Assembly: GCA_024233935.1 (NCBI GenBank)
Contig: JACKOY010000015.1
Coordinates: forward strand, 33,386 to 97,385
Direction of reading: 5' to 3'
DNA length: 64,000 bases
DNA from: Spirochaetales bacterium
GTDB taxonomy: Bacteria > Spirochaetota > Leptospiria > Leptospirales > Leptonemataceae
Below, one piece after another: positions 35,200-42,949 of this stretch (position 1 is the first letter of the stretch; every line of letters begins with the position of its first letter). The notes beneath the pieces are model-generated. The model worked only from the letters and a program-made list of their open reading frames with translations. It was not told the DNA's origin and searched no databases. The position numbers and the translations under genes are program-made.

Positions 35200-36450
35200 A
35201 TGCTTGCAATGCGAACCATGCTTCCCGGAGCGGCCATCCTGATGCTGGCGGGCGCCCTGATGCCGATTCAGGCTCAGGCGAATCGTTCCTGGCCACCGCC
35301 GTCGCTTGCTCCTTCGGCCACGAACCGCTTCCGGGTCGATGTTATCAATGTTGCACCGGGAGAACCCATATACAGTTCCTGGGGACACACAGCGCTCCGC
35401 ATCCTGGACAACCGCGAAGGTTTTGATTACGTATTCGATTACGGAGTCTTTCGCTTTGACGACGACTTTGTATTTCGTTTCCTGCAGGGCAAACCGGCCT
35501 ACATGCTCTGGGTTTCATCGCTACAGCGCACGCTGTTTCGATACTCGGGTGAACAGCGCACAGTTTACGCGCAGCAGATTTTCATGTCGGACGAAATGGC
35601 CGAGGAGCTTCTCAATCGCATGATCATCGATGCTCTGCCCGCCAACCGCGAGTTCTTGTACGACCATTTCTATGACAACTGCACAACGCGCGTTCGTGAT
35701 ATTGTGGATCAGCTTCTCGATCAAGAGCCGAGCGCCCGGCTATCGACGCAGGCAACCGGCAGGTCGTTGCGCGACGAGTCAATGGACTTACTGCTTGATT
35801 CTCCAGCGCTCTGGTTTGGCACCAACCTGATCATGGGCAAGCTGGTCGACGAACCTATCACGGCCTGGCAGCAGATGTTCTTGCCACTGCAGCTCAAGGA
35901 TGGCCTGGAATCCTTTCGGGCTGGTTCTGTAGCAGAGGGGCCGGTCAGCATCGGGCCGATCCAGATAATTTATGACGGTCAAAACCTGCGGACCGTTCGG
36001 CCGGCCCCATGGATTTTCTTTGCCGCCTGTCTTTTGATGCTGATCATCGCATTCGCCTGGCCAGCCCTGCGACCGTCTTCGCAGCGCGCGCCCCTGATGC
36101 ACAGGCTCACCCGGTACTCCTGGCATATCCTCTCGGGGCTCATCGGAATCATTCTGCTTCTGCTGTGGCTCGCCACCGATCATCGTTCCACTCATAACAA
36201 TCTCAATACACTGGCCTTTTTTCCTCCCTCTCTGATCTGGCCACTATTCGACCTCACGCGCTTCGGCCGGGATCCAAAAAAGGCGATCTTCACTCAGGAG
36301 TTCCTGCTTCTACCCGGGTGTATCGGCCTCGCGCTCGAATTTTCTGGCCTTTGGCCCCAGTTTTCATGGCCTTACCTGGGTCTCGCCCTGGTCATTCAGG
36401 GGCTCATCGTCCTGGGCATGCGACGGATGCGAGCCGTTGAGAATCATTGA
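35200..36450 (+). CDS. DUF4105 membrane protein
   Basis: The 416-residue product has a signal peptide (PGAAILMLAGALMPIQAQA). It is followed by a DUF4105 domain with SSWGHTALRILD, YVFDYGVFRF and the conserved YDHFYDNCTTRVRDIVD (about residue 150), whose Cys/His pattern suggests a cysteine-peptidase-like fold. Four hydrophobic segments fill the C-terminal 150 residues. DUF4105 proteins sit in the envelope and have no fixed function. The following Nudix gene overlaps its stop by four bases (TTGA), so the two are coupled. Confidence 0.8.
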   Translation: MLAMRTMLPGAAILMLAGALMPIQAQANRSWPPPSLAPSATNRFRVDVINVAPGEPIYSSWGHTALRILDNREGFDYVFDYGVFRFDDDFVFRFLQGKPAYMLWVSSLQRTLFRYSGEQRTVYAQQIFMSDEMAEELLNRMIIDALPANREFLYDHFYDNCTTRVRDIVDQLLDQEPSARLSTQATGRSLRDESMDLLLDSPALWFGTNLIMGKLVDEPITAWQQMFLPLQLKDGLESFRAGSVAEGPVSIGPIQIIYDGQNLRTVRPAPWIFFAACLLMLIIAFAWPALRPSSQRAPLMHRLTRYSWHILSGLIGIILLLLWLATDHRSTHNNLNTLAFFPPSLIWPLFDLTRFGRDPKKAIFTQEFLLLPGCIGLALEFSGLWPQFSWPYLGLALVIQGLIVLGMRRMRAVENH

Positions 36451-36875
36451 GCGAGAAGGCCGGAATCCCCGTCGCAGCAGTCGGCGCCTTCGTCTGGCAT
36501 GAGGACCGATTGCTTTTAGTTCGCCGCGGCAAGCCGCCCGGGGAAGGGGAACTGGCAGTACCGGGCGGCAGAGTGCAATACGGCGAGTCTCTGCAGGTTG
36601 CTTGTGCGCGCGAGGTTTTTGAAGAGACCGGCATACGCGTGTCTGTTGGTGATCCGATCTATGCTTTCGATAGCATCGAACGGGACGAAGCGGGCCGAAC
36701 CGAATCTCATTACGTGGTTGTTGATTTGCAGGCGCGTTCAATCGGTGGAACGCTGCAGGCCGGTGATGATGCAACCGAGGCGTTCTGGCTTTCCATCGCA
36801 GATATCAAGCAGCTACCGCCGGAGGTTCTCAACGAACACACAGAACGAGCCTTGCGGAAACTCGGTTTTTTGTAA
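36447..36875 (+). CDS. Nudix hydrolase
   Basis: This 142-residue protein contains a complete Nudix box, GGRVQYGESLQVACAREVFE then ETGI, which binds the metal for hydrolysis of nucleoside-diphosphate-linked substrates. The segment before it (LLLVRRGKPPGEGELAVPG) is typical of ADP-ribose pyrophosphatase-like members. The start is a TTG overlapping the DUF4105 stop, the best option for coupling. The substrate cannot be told. Confidence 0.88.
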   Translation: MSEKAGIPVAAVGAFVWHEDRLLLVRRGKPPGEGELAVPGGRVQYGESLQVACAREVFEETGIRVSVGDPIYAFDSIERDEAGRTESHYVVVDLQARSIGGTLQAGDDATEAFWLSIADIKQLPPEVLNEHTERALRKLGFL

Positions 36876-36896
36876 GTCACCGAAACGCGGATCGAA

Positions 36897-37553
36897 CTAA
36901 GGGCCTGCCGGGGCGGTTCTCGGGAAGAAATAGAAAGGTTCAATGTTGATGAGCGGGAAAAAAGGAAGGAGGTTACCTGGCGCCACGTTAAAAAGACCGA
37001 TCTGGATCAACGCCTGCCCATCGGTTACATTTACCAAACCGATCTGAAACAGGCTGCGGCTGTCCGACCAATTTACCAGGGCAAGCTGCCCTGCCGATTC
37101 GGCGTCGCGGGTCCCGTTGGCGACAATGGCAAGTTGCACACCCCGAACTTCGTCGGCGATGTTCAGAACTATGCTGATCTGCGCGCCGTCGATCGAACCG
37201 GCGAACGAGCCGGCCCCAATCTGGGCCCCCCGTGCGATCCGGGCACGCCCGCCATACCCAAGTTGGAGGCCTTCCAGCCGATCCGCGAGGTTGTAGAGAC
37301 CGAACTGCATACCCACCATACGATCATTCACCCGATTGAGCAGCCCGATGTTCAGACCCTTTGTGTTTTGATTGCTGCCTTCGATGATATTGATCTGTAG
37401 ATTCTGCGTCTGTGATTCCGGAATGCTCACCGCAACGGGCCCGGCGACGGACAAACCGACGCATCGCGTATTAGCCAGGAGCAACAGCAGCAGAACTCGG
37501 CGCACCACCAGAGGGTCAGACTCTGGCGGGCCCCACGAGGGTCCAGCAATCAT
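36897..37553 (-). CDS. beta-repeat surface protein resembling the LA_2272 family
   Basis: After a probable signal peptide (VLLLLLLANTRCVGLSVAGP) the protein consists of about seven degenerate repeats of 20-24 residues. Examples are GLNIGLLNRVNDRMVG, MQFGLYNLADRLEG, LQLGYGGRARIARG, AQISIVLNIADEVRG, VQLAIVANGTRDAESAG, LFQIGLVNVTDGQAL and IQIGLFNVAPGNLL. The G-Q-G-N rhythm is that of Leptospira LA_2272/LA_2273-type surface repeat proteins, probably an outer-membrane or exported beta-solenoid. The start is uncertain: ATG 37553 or GTG 37508. It is divergent from the next gene. Confidence 0.6.
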   Translation of the reverse strand: MIAGPSWGPPESDPLVVRRVLLLLLLANTRCVGLSVAGPVAVSIPESQTQNLQINIIEGSNQNTKGLNIGLLNRVNDRMVGMQFGLYNLADRLEGLQLGYGGRARIARGAQIGAGSFAGSIDGAQISIVLNIADEVRGVQLAIVANGTRDAESAGQLALVNWSDSRSLFQIGLVNVTDGQALIQIGLFNVAPGNLLPFFPLINIEPFYFFPRTAPAGP

Positions 37554-37611
37554 CCGAAGAAGGTTTGCGGTTTGACTTGCCACAAATGACGGACACCACC
37601 ATACTGTGACC

Positions 37612-38148
37612 ATGAAGCACTGGGCGTTCGGATTCGGTATTTTCCTGGCAGTCTGCGGCACCGGCTGGGCGCTGGAGATGCGGACCGAAGGCCTCATTGT
37701 CAGCGTGCAGGAGGAAGCGCTCCAGGCAGAATACTTTTATCGCTTTGACTTCGAAGTCGAAAACACAACGGCCCAGGATAAATCCTTATCGGGATTTTTG
37801 ATCCTCGGAGACCGGGACCAGACATCGACCGGAGTTCCTGCCGATTCTACGGCCAAACACTACTGCCCTGTTTTTTTGGAGATTCCTGCGAATCGTGTGA
37901 CTCGAATCTCGATTGTTTGCGAAGGCGTCATCGATAGCTACCGCTTCGCACCTCGCACGGTCTACCCGTTCATCCTGACGCCTGCCCTGGGGCAGGAACA
38001 CCAGCCCCGTACGGTGTCGACCCAACCAGTCGAGGCGACCGAAAACGAGGCGGTTGTCACCGAGTCCGAAGCAGAAGAGGCCGGGAGCGATGGGGATCAG
38101 ACCCCGGCTTCATCGGAGGCCGGCGCGAACGAGATCGTGGAGCCGTAG
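37612..38148 (+). CDS. exported protein of unknown function
   Basis: The 178-residue product has a clear signal peptide (MKHWAFGFGIFLAVCGTGWA, cleavage near ALEM). A beta-rich domain of about 110 residues follows (AEYFYRFDFEVENTT, VFLEIPANRVTRISIVCEG), then an acidic low-complexity tail (EATENEAVVTESEAEEAG). I recognise no family. Its last 39 bases overlap the end of kdsD on the other strand. Confidence 0.6.
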   Translation: MKHWAFGFGIFLAVCGTGWALEMRTEGLIVSVQEEALQAEYFYRFDFEVENTTAQDKSLSGFLILGDRDQTSTGVPADSTAKHYCPVFLEIPANRVTRISIVCEGVIDSYRFAPRTVYPFILTPALGQEHQPRTVSTQPVEATENEAVVTESEAEEAGSDGDQTPASSEAGANEIVEP

Positions 38149-39087
38149 CAAACCCACTGGCCGATTCTCGTCGTCAACGACCGGCAGAACACTGATCTGC
38201 GAGGGGCGGTCTTCCATCATCTGAAGGGCATCCAGAGCCAGACTTCCCGCCGCAATAGAAAGCGGATCCCGGGTCATGATCTCGGTCGGGTGCGTGCTCA
38301 GAATATTGCCGTGCCGCAGGATGCCCCGTCGTATGTCGCCGTCGGTAATCAATCCCAGCAAGCGCCCTTCCCGATCAATCACCATCACACCACCGAGATT
38401 CGGCCGCGACTCGGCCTCCAGGACTTCATGCATCGTCGCCTCTTCGGTGACCACCGGCATGCCCTGATCCGTGACCAGTAAATCCTCCACGTTCAGCGAA
38501 AGCCGGCGACCCAACTGACCGGCCGGGTGAAACATCGCGAAGTTCTCGGGCTTGAACTGTTTTAGCTCACAAAGCGCAGCGGCCAGCGAGTCCCCCACAA
38601 CCAGAGCGACTGTGGTCGAAGCGGTCGGAGCAAGATTCAGGGGATCGGCCTCGCGACTCACGCTGGCCCGAATGATCACAGTTGCCATGCGACCCGCCGT
38701 AGAGTCCGGATTGCCGAGAATCGCGATGATTGGATTGCCCATCTTACGCACAGCCTGCATCATGGAGATCAACTCTTCAGATTCGCCGCTCTTTGCAATG
38801 GCCAAAAGCACGTCGTCGGCCTGAAGCGCTCCCAGGTCTCCGTGCAGGGACTCGCCGGGATGCAGAAAAAACGCCGGCGTGCCGGTCGAAGAGAAGGTTG
38901 CCGAGAGCTTCTGTGCGATCAGGCCCGACTTGCCCATGCCGGTCACAGCGACTTTGCCCTTGCAGGCGTAGATGATGTCGACCGCCCGGCGAATGCGCTC
39001 GGGCTGGAAGCGATCCACATTGCCCTGAAGTTCGTGGATCTGCCGTGTGTAGCTGTGTATGAACAGTTCGTAGGAATCGCTGGCCAT
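38110..39087 (-). CDS. kdsD: arabinose-5-phosphate isomerase (KpsF/GutQ family)
   Basis: KdsD makes arabinose-5-phosphate from ribulose-5-phosphate, the first step of Kdo synthesis for LPS. The 325-residue protein has a SIS domain (VAVTGMGKSGLIAQKLSATF, FFLHPGESLHGDLG, AIAKSGESEEL) followed by two CBS domains (LNVEDLLVTDQGMPVV, ILSTHPTEIMTRDPLSI). GGAG eight bases before ATG 39087 fixes the start. It lies in a neuB, NusG-like, kdsD operon. waaA, which uses Kdo, is at 60146. Confidence 0.93.
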   Translation of the reverse strand: MASDSYELFIHSYTRQIHELQGNVDRFQPERIRRAVDIIYACKGKVAVTGMGKSGLIAQKLSATFSSTGTPAFFLHPGESLHGDLGALQADDVLLAIAKSGESEELISMMQAVRKMGNPIIAILGNPDSTAGRMATVIIRASVSREADPLNLAPTASTTVALVVGDSLAAALCELKQFKPENFAMFHPAGQLGRRLSLNVEDLLVTDQGMPVVTEEATMHEVLEAESRPNLGGVMVIDREGRLLGLITDGDIRRGILRHGNILSTHPTEIMTRDPLSIAAGSLALDALQMMEDRPSQISVLPVVDDENRPVGLLRLHDLVRAGLR

Positions 39088-39158
39088 CGCAAACTCCCGA
39101 ACGGGGAATGGACTCCCCGCGCGGCGCCCTGTCAATCAGAGAATATGCCAAAGCGGCT

Positions 39159-39707
39159 TTATAGGCTGACCGGCTCCAGATCAAGCACGTCCACCTCGGC
39201 CGAAACCATCTGATCAAGAAGCGGTACGCGCACGTATATCCGGGTCTTGCTTTTTGCACGCGCCACAACTCCGCGAACGCCCTTCAACGGACCGAAGCGG
39301 ATCTCAACCTCGCTACCGGGCGGGAAGTTATGCGCCGGATCAGCGTGCAGTTCACGCTGGGCCGCAACAAGCAGACGGAGATTCAGTATATGTTCCGCGC
39401 CCAACGGGGTCGGGCGATTGTCGACTTTGATGAAGTAGAGGGCGCCGGGGTGAGAAAGCACCCGCACGTAGTCTGAAAACCATCGCATGCGCACAAACAC
39501 GTAACCCGGAAAAAGCGGAAACTCAACGATTTTGACCCGGTCACTCCACTTGCGCTTGCGGGGCACAAGCGGCAGGAAGTACTCAAAACTCAGCCTTTCA
39601 AGATACTGCGCGATCTTCCGTTCGTGCTGCGGCATGACGCGCAACACGTACCAGGCCTGTTCTGCCAGGTCAGGCGTTTGCTCCGTTTCGGGCAGGGGTT
39701 CGGACAT
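39159..39707 (-). CDS. NusG-like transcription antiterminator (RfaH/UpxY type)
   Basis: The 182-residue protein has an NGN domain (AWYVLRVMPQHERKIAQYLE, FPLFPGYVFVRM) and a C-terminal KOW domain (FPPGSEVEIRFGPLKGVRGV). It diverges from housekeeping NusG and matches specialised paralogues that help RNA polymerase read through long polysaccharide operons. It lies four bases after neuB and 71 bases before kdsD, so it is inside the operon rather than at its head. Its target operon may be elsewhere. No ops-like element was identified. Confidence 0.85.
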   Translation of the reverse strand: MSEPLPETEQTPDLAEQAWYVLRVMPQHERKIAQYLERLSFEYFLPLVPRKRKWSDRVKIVEFPLFPGYVFVRMRWFSDYVRVLSHPGALYFIKVDNRPTPLGAEHILNLRLLVAAQRELHADPAHNFPPGSEVEIRFGPLKGVRGVVARAKSKTRIYVRVPLLDQMVSAEVDVLDLEPVSL

Positions 39708-39711
39708 GTTC

Positions 39712-40728
39712 CTAATCGGCGACGATCGGCTCTCCGCTTACGTACGATCGCGGAGCCTTAATGCCAATCAACTCGGAATAGCGCTCCACGTCCACTCCCG
39801 CTCCCCCAGGCCGCTGGGCCACGACCAGGGCCGGTGTCAGCGCCTGACCGGCTTTTATGTCCTGGGCGGCATACAGGCTGCGCCGACCGAATTTTCGAGC
39901 TCCCATTTCGGCCTCAACGGGCTGCCGGCGGTTTTCGCCGAGGGCATCGAAAACGCGCCGGGCGCCCCCGGCCAGAGCCGCAAAGCGGGGTGGATCCAGA
40001 GACAGGGCCTGGTCCGGGCCTTCCATGTTACGGTCAAGCGTGAAGTGCCGTTCGATAACACACGCCCCCAGTGCGACCGCTGCCAGGCTGACCTCGTTTC
40101 CGTCGCAATGATCGGAGATACCAACCGGGCAAGCATAACGTTTCGACCAGGCCGGCAGGACATTCAAATGATAGTCCGATGGCGAAGCCGGATATGCCGA
40201 CACGCACTGAAGCAATGCAAACTCGTGGGAGGCACACCACTCTGCAACCCGTCCGATCTCTTCTTCCGAAGCGGTCCCGGTCGATATCAGCAAGGCGGCC
40301 GCTGGATCTGCAAGCACACTGCTGATCAAGGGACCATTGTTGACGTCGCAACTCGCGATCTTGTAAACGCGCTCTCCCAGATCCCGATAGAAGCTCACCG
40401 ACCAGGAGTCGAAAACGGAACACATAAAATCCAGTCTGGCCGCACGTGTATGATCGCGCAACAGAGCCCACTGCTCCTCCGTGAGTTCAAAGTTTCGAAA
40501 GAAATCGGACAGGCTCCCGGGCGGACCGTCTCCAAGCCGCGCTAACTTGTTGATAAAAAGGTCGGACCGGAATAACTGAAACTTGGCAGCATGCGCCCCG
40601 CTCTGTTTTGCCGCATCTACCATTCTTTTTGCCGTTGAAAGATCCCCATTGTGGTTCAGGCCAATTTCGGCGATCAGATACGGCGGCGTTTCCGGCGCGA
40701 TTGTGTGGTGTTCGGTTCTCAGGGACAT
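39712..40728 (-). CDS. neuB: N-acetylneuraminate (sialic-acid-like) synthase
   Basis: NeuB condenses phosphoenolpyruvate with an N-acetylhexosamine to form sialic-acid-type nonulosonates. The 338-residue protein has the barrel motifs LIAEIGLNHNGD, HAAKFQLFRSD, IASCDVNNGPLI, ISDHCDGNEVSLAAVALGA and VIERHFTLDRNMEGPDQ (metal-binding His/Asp). The C-terminal SAF/antifreeze-like domain reads RRSLYAAQDIKAGQALT. ATG 40728 is the family start. Whether the product is sialic acid, legionaminate or pseudaminate cannot be read; the other biosynthetic genes are not here. Confidence 0.9.
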   Translation of the reverse strand: MSLRTEHHTIAPETPPYLIAEIGLNHNGDLSTAKRMVDAAKQSGAHAAKFQLFRSDLFINKLARLGDGPPGSLSDFFRNFELTEEQWALLRDHTRAARLDFMCSVFDSWSVSFYRDLGERVYKIASCDVNNGPLISSVLADPAAALLISTGTASEEEIGRVAEWCASHEFALLQCVSAYPASPSDYHLNVLPAWSKRYACPVGISDHCDGNEVSLAAVALGACVIERHFTLDRNMEGPDQALSLDPPRFAALAGGARRVFDALGENRRQPVEAEMGARKFGRRSLYAAQDIKAGQALTPALVVAQRPGGAGVDVERYSELIGIKAPRSYVSGEPIVAD

Positions 40729-40808
40729 GGTGAAGAGCAGCCTGCCAATTCGAGTCAGATAGGCAAATTTTTTATTGAAGACGCCCGCCCAATCGGGCAC
40801 CAGACACA

Positions 40809-42329
40809 ATGGTCTCCGCTTCCGGCAACACGGTCGGTGCCTACATTCTGCGCCACTGCGAATTCTATTCCGAGCTACCGGCTCTGCGCTTTCTACGAGA
40901 TGGGCGTCGCAAGGAAATACGCTACGGTCAGCTGCGCGAGTTGTCCATGGAACTTGGGGTCGGCCTCCGTCTGCTTGGGCTGAGCCCCGGGGATCGGGTG
41001 GCCATCGTTGGCGCCGCGACGCCGGAGTGGATTCTGGCATTCGCAGCCATTCAGGTCGCAGGCCTGGTGGACGTCGCCTACGACGAGCAGTCCGATCCAC
41101 AACGTATTTCCCGGGTCCTTGCGGAGACCGAAGCCCGGGTCCTGTTCAGCGACAATGAGCACCTCTTGCAGAGCATGGCCGGGCTTTCGCCCGACACCCG
41201 CTGCATACATTTGAGCTGGCGCAATTTCCGGGAACATCGCACGGCGGGAGTACGCCAGAGTCTCGCCGACCTTCAGCGGCGCGGACGCACACCGGGCGGC
41301 CGCATCCTGGCCACAGAGGCCCTGCGCGGACGGCTGGTCGACGACCCTGCTTCCATAATGTACAAGCGGCCGGACCGGGCAAACCGGTCGCGGGCTGTCG
41401 TCCTGACGCATCGGAACATACTCGCGAATCTGGAAAGCTTTGCATCGACGCTGGCGCTGACCGAGGGCGATGACCTGCAACTCGGCTTCCCCCTGTGGCA
41501 CTCTGCCGGTCGATTTGCCTTCTATCTGACTCTGCGCAATTCCGCGACACTCTGTCTTTCAGGCCGCGCATCCTTTGCGGATGATCTGCAGCGCTATCGA
41601 CCGACCCTGGCTCTGGCCGATGCCGAGCAGTGGCAGCAATTCTACGCCCGGGTGGAGTTCGGTCATCCCGAGGAGCGACTGCAGGGGCTTTTTCTGCGTC
41701 GACTGTACCTGCGTATTAGCGCGCTCTGGAATCGACTGACCGGCTTTATTTTTGAAGAGAAGAGTGAACCCGGACAGGGGACGTCCGCCGCCAGCTGGCT
41801 TGCGCTGTTCTTTGTGATACCGGCCTTGATCCTCGTTTTTCCTTTCAAAGCAGCCGGAGACTTCCGGTTCAAACGCGCTATCTACCGCCGGCTTGGCGGT
41901 CGGCTACGGGTCATCCTGACAGGGGGATCGGCAGTCTCGCGCCGCGTGGATCAACTCTTTCAAACGATTGGCGTGCCGCTTCTGGCTGGCTACTGGCTTA
42001 CCGAGGCTTCGCACATTGCGGCCTGCCGTCGCCTCGTCTGGACCGGTCAAAGAAGCCGGCTGACACCGGGCACCGTCGGTCCGATTTTGCCGGGCACGGC
42101 GATGCGTTTGGTCGATCACCGGGGTGAAGACGTGTCGAATATAGTTGGTGCGGTTGGGGAGGTCTACCTGCAGGGCCAACACGTAATGCAGGGCTACTTT
42201 CGAAACCCGGTACTCACGGCCGAAGTGCTTGATGATCAGGGCTGGCTTCGAACCGGCGATCGCGGGCGCCTCACGGCCAGCGGAGATCTGGTGTTGCTGC
42301 CCCGACAGAGCCGCATTGACGCCCTCTAA
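40809..42329 (+). CDS. degenerate AMP-binding (acyl-CoA synthetase-like) protein
   Basis: The 506-residue protein follows the long-chain acyl-CoA synthetase plan: RYGQLRELSMELGVGLRLLG, VVLTHRNILANLESF, ILTGGSAVSRRVDQLF, GYWLTEASHIAACR, GTVGPILPGTAMRL and GWLRTGDRG. The ATP P-loop, normally YTSGTTGxPKG, reads YKRPDRANRSRA (residues 185-196). The protein stops right after TGDRG-GDLVLLPRQSRIDAL, so the C-terminal domain with the catalytic Lys is missing. It has no frameshift and normal codon use, so it looks maintained but probably inactive as a ligase. It is followed by a histidine phosphatase gene. Confidence 0.75.
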   Translation: MVSASGNTVGAYILRHCEFYSELPALRFLRDGRRKEIRYGQLRELSMELGVGLRLLGLSPGDRVAIVGAATPEWILAFAAIQVAGLVDVAYDEQSDPQRISRVLAETEARVLFSDNEHLLQSMAGLSPDTRCIHLSWRNFREHRTAGVRQSLADLQRRGRTPGGRILATEALRGRLVDDPASIMYKRPDRANRSRAVVLTHRNILANLESFASTLALTEGDDLQLGFPLWHSAGRFAFYLTLRNSATLCLSGRASFADDLQRYRPTLALADAEQWQQFYARVEFGHPEERLQGLFLRRLYLRISALWNRLTGFIFEEKSEPGQGTSAASWLALFFVIPALILVFPFKAAGDFRFKRAIYRRLGGRLRVILTGGSAVSRRVDQLFQTIGVPLLAGYWLTEASHIAACRRLVWTGQRSRLTPGTVGPILPGTAMRLVDHRGEDVSNIVGAVGEVYLQGQHVMQGYFRNPVLTAEVLDDQGWLRTGDRGRLTASGDLVLLPRQSRIDAL

Positions 42330-42339
42330 GTTCAGGCGA

Positions 42340-42927
42340 ATGATCTTGAAGAACCGGTACTGGGCGCTACGACACGGGATCAGCATAGCCAATGAGCGCG
42401 GACTCATCGTCTCCAGCCCGGAGGAAGGCGTCCCGGGCTTCGGCTTGAGCCCGGCAGGACGGGCGGAACTGGGCCAGGCACTCCGTCCCGAAAGGATACG
42501 CGCGAGCGGCCTGGAAATCAAAAACGCAATCTGTTACTCCTCCGATTTCCGTCGTGCCATCGAAACCGCCCGCATATTTTGTGAACTGAACGGACTACAG
42601 GAGCCGCTCACGGACTTTCGACTGCGTGAACGCTACTTCGGAAAATTTGACGGCCAATCCCATGAGCTCTACGAGATCGTGTGGCAACGCGATCGCGAGC
42701 ACCCGGATAGACCGCACCGAACCGTAGAAAGCACTGCAGCCGTTGCAGACCGATTACACGCCTTCATTCAGGAATGCGAGCAAAAGCACGAAAAGGCCGA
42801 TGTCGTTGCCGTTTCCCACGGTGATCCCCTCCAGATTTTGCAGGCGGTTTTGACCGGCCTTGCTCCTGACCGGCACCGCACTCTACCCCCGCTGGCAAAT
42901 GGCGAGCTCCGATTGCTTCTGGCGTGA
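42340..42927 (+). CDS. histidine phosphatase family protein
   Basis: The 195-residue protein begins with the catalytic motif ALRHGISIAN (about residues 8-17). It also has the Arg/Glu region YSSDFRRAIETARIF, RLRERYFGKFDGQ, and the second catalytic His in VVAVSHGDPLQIL. The family includes cofactor-dependent phosphoglycerate mutases and broad phosphatases. The ATG at 42340 lies ten bases after the AMP-binding gene, so they form one operon. The substrate is unknown. Confidence 0.85.
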   Translation: MILKNRYWALRHGISIANERGLIVSSPEEGVPGFGLSPAGRAELGQALRPERIRASGLEIKNAICYSSDFRRAIETARIFCELNGLQEPLTDFRLRERYFGKFDGQSHELYEIVWQRDREHPDRPHRTVESTAAVADRLHAFIQECEQKHEKADVVAVSHGDPLQILQAVLTGLAPDRHRTLPPLANGELRLLLA

Positions 42928-42949
42928 TGGCCGCAGGAAGCAAACCGGG

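Noticed and set aside
34717..35388. Open frame of 223 codons on the minus strand
   Set aside because: It covers the DUF1564-like gene and the start of the DUF4105 gene in antisense; its Arg/Gly/His-rich product has no recognisable feature.
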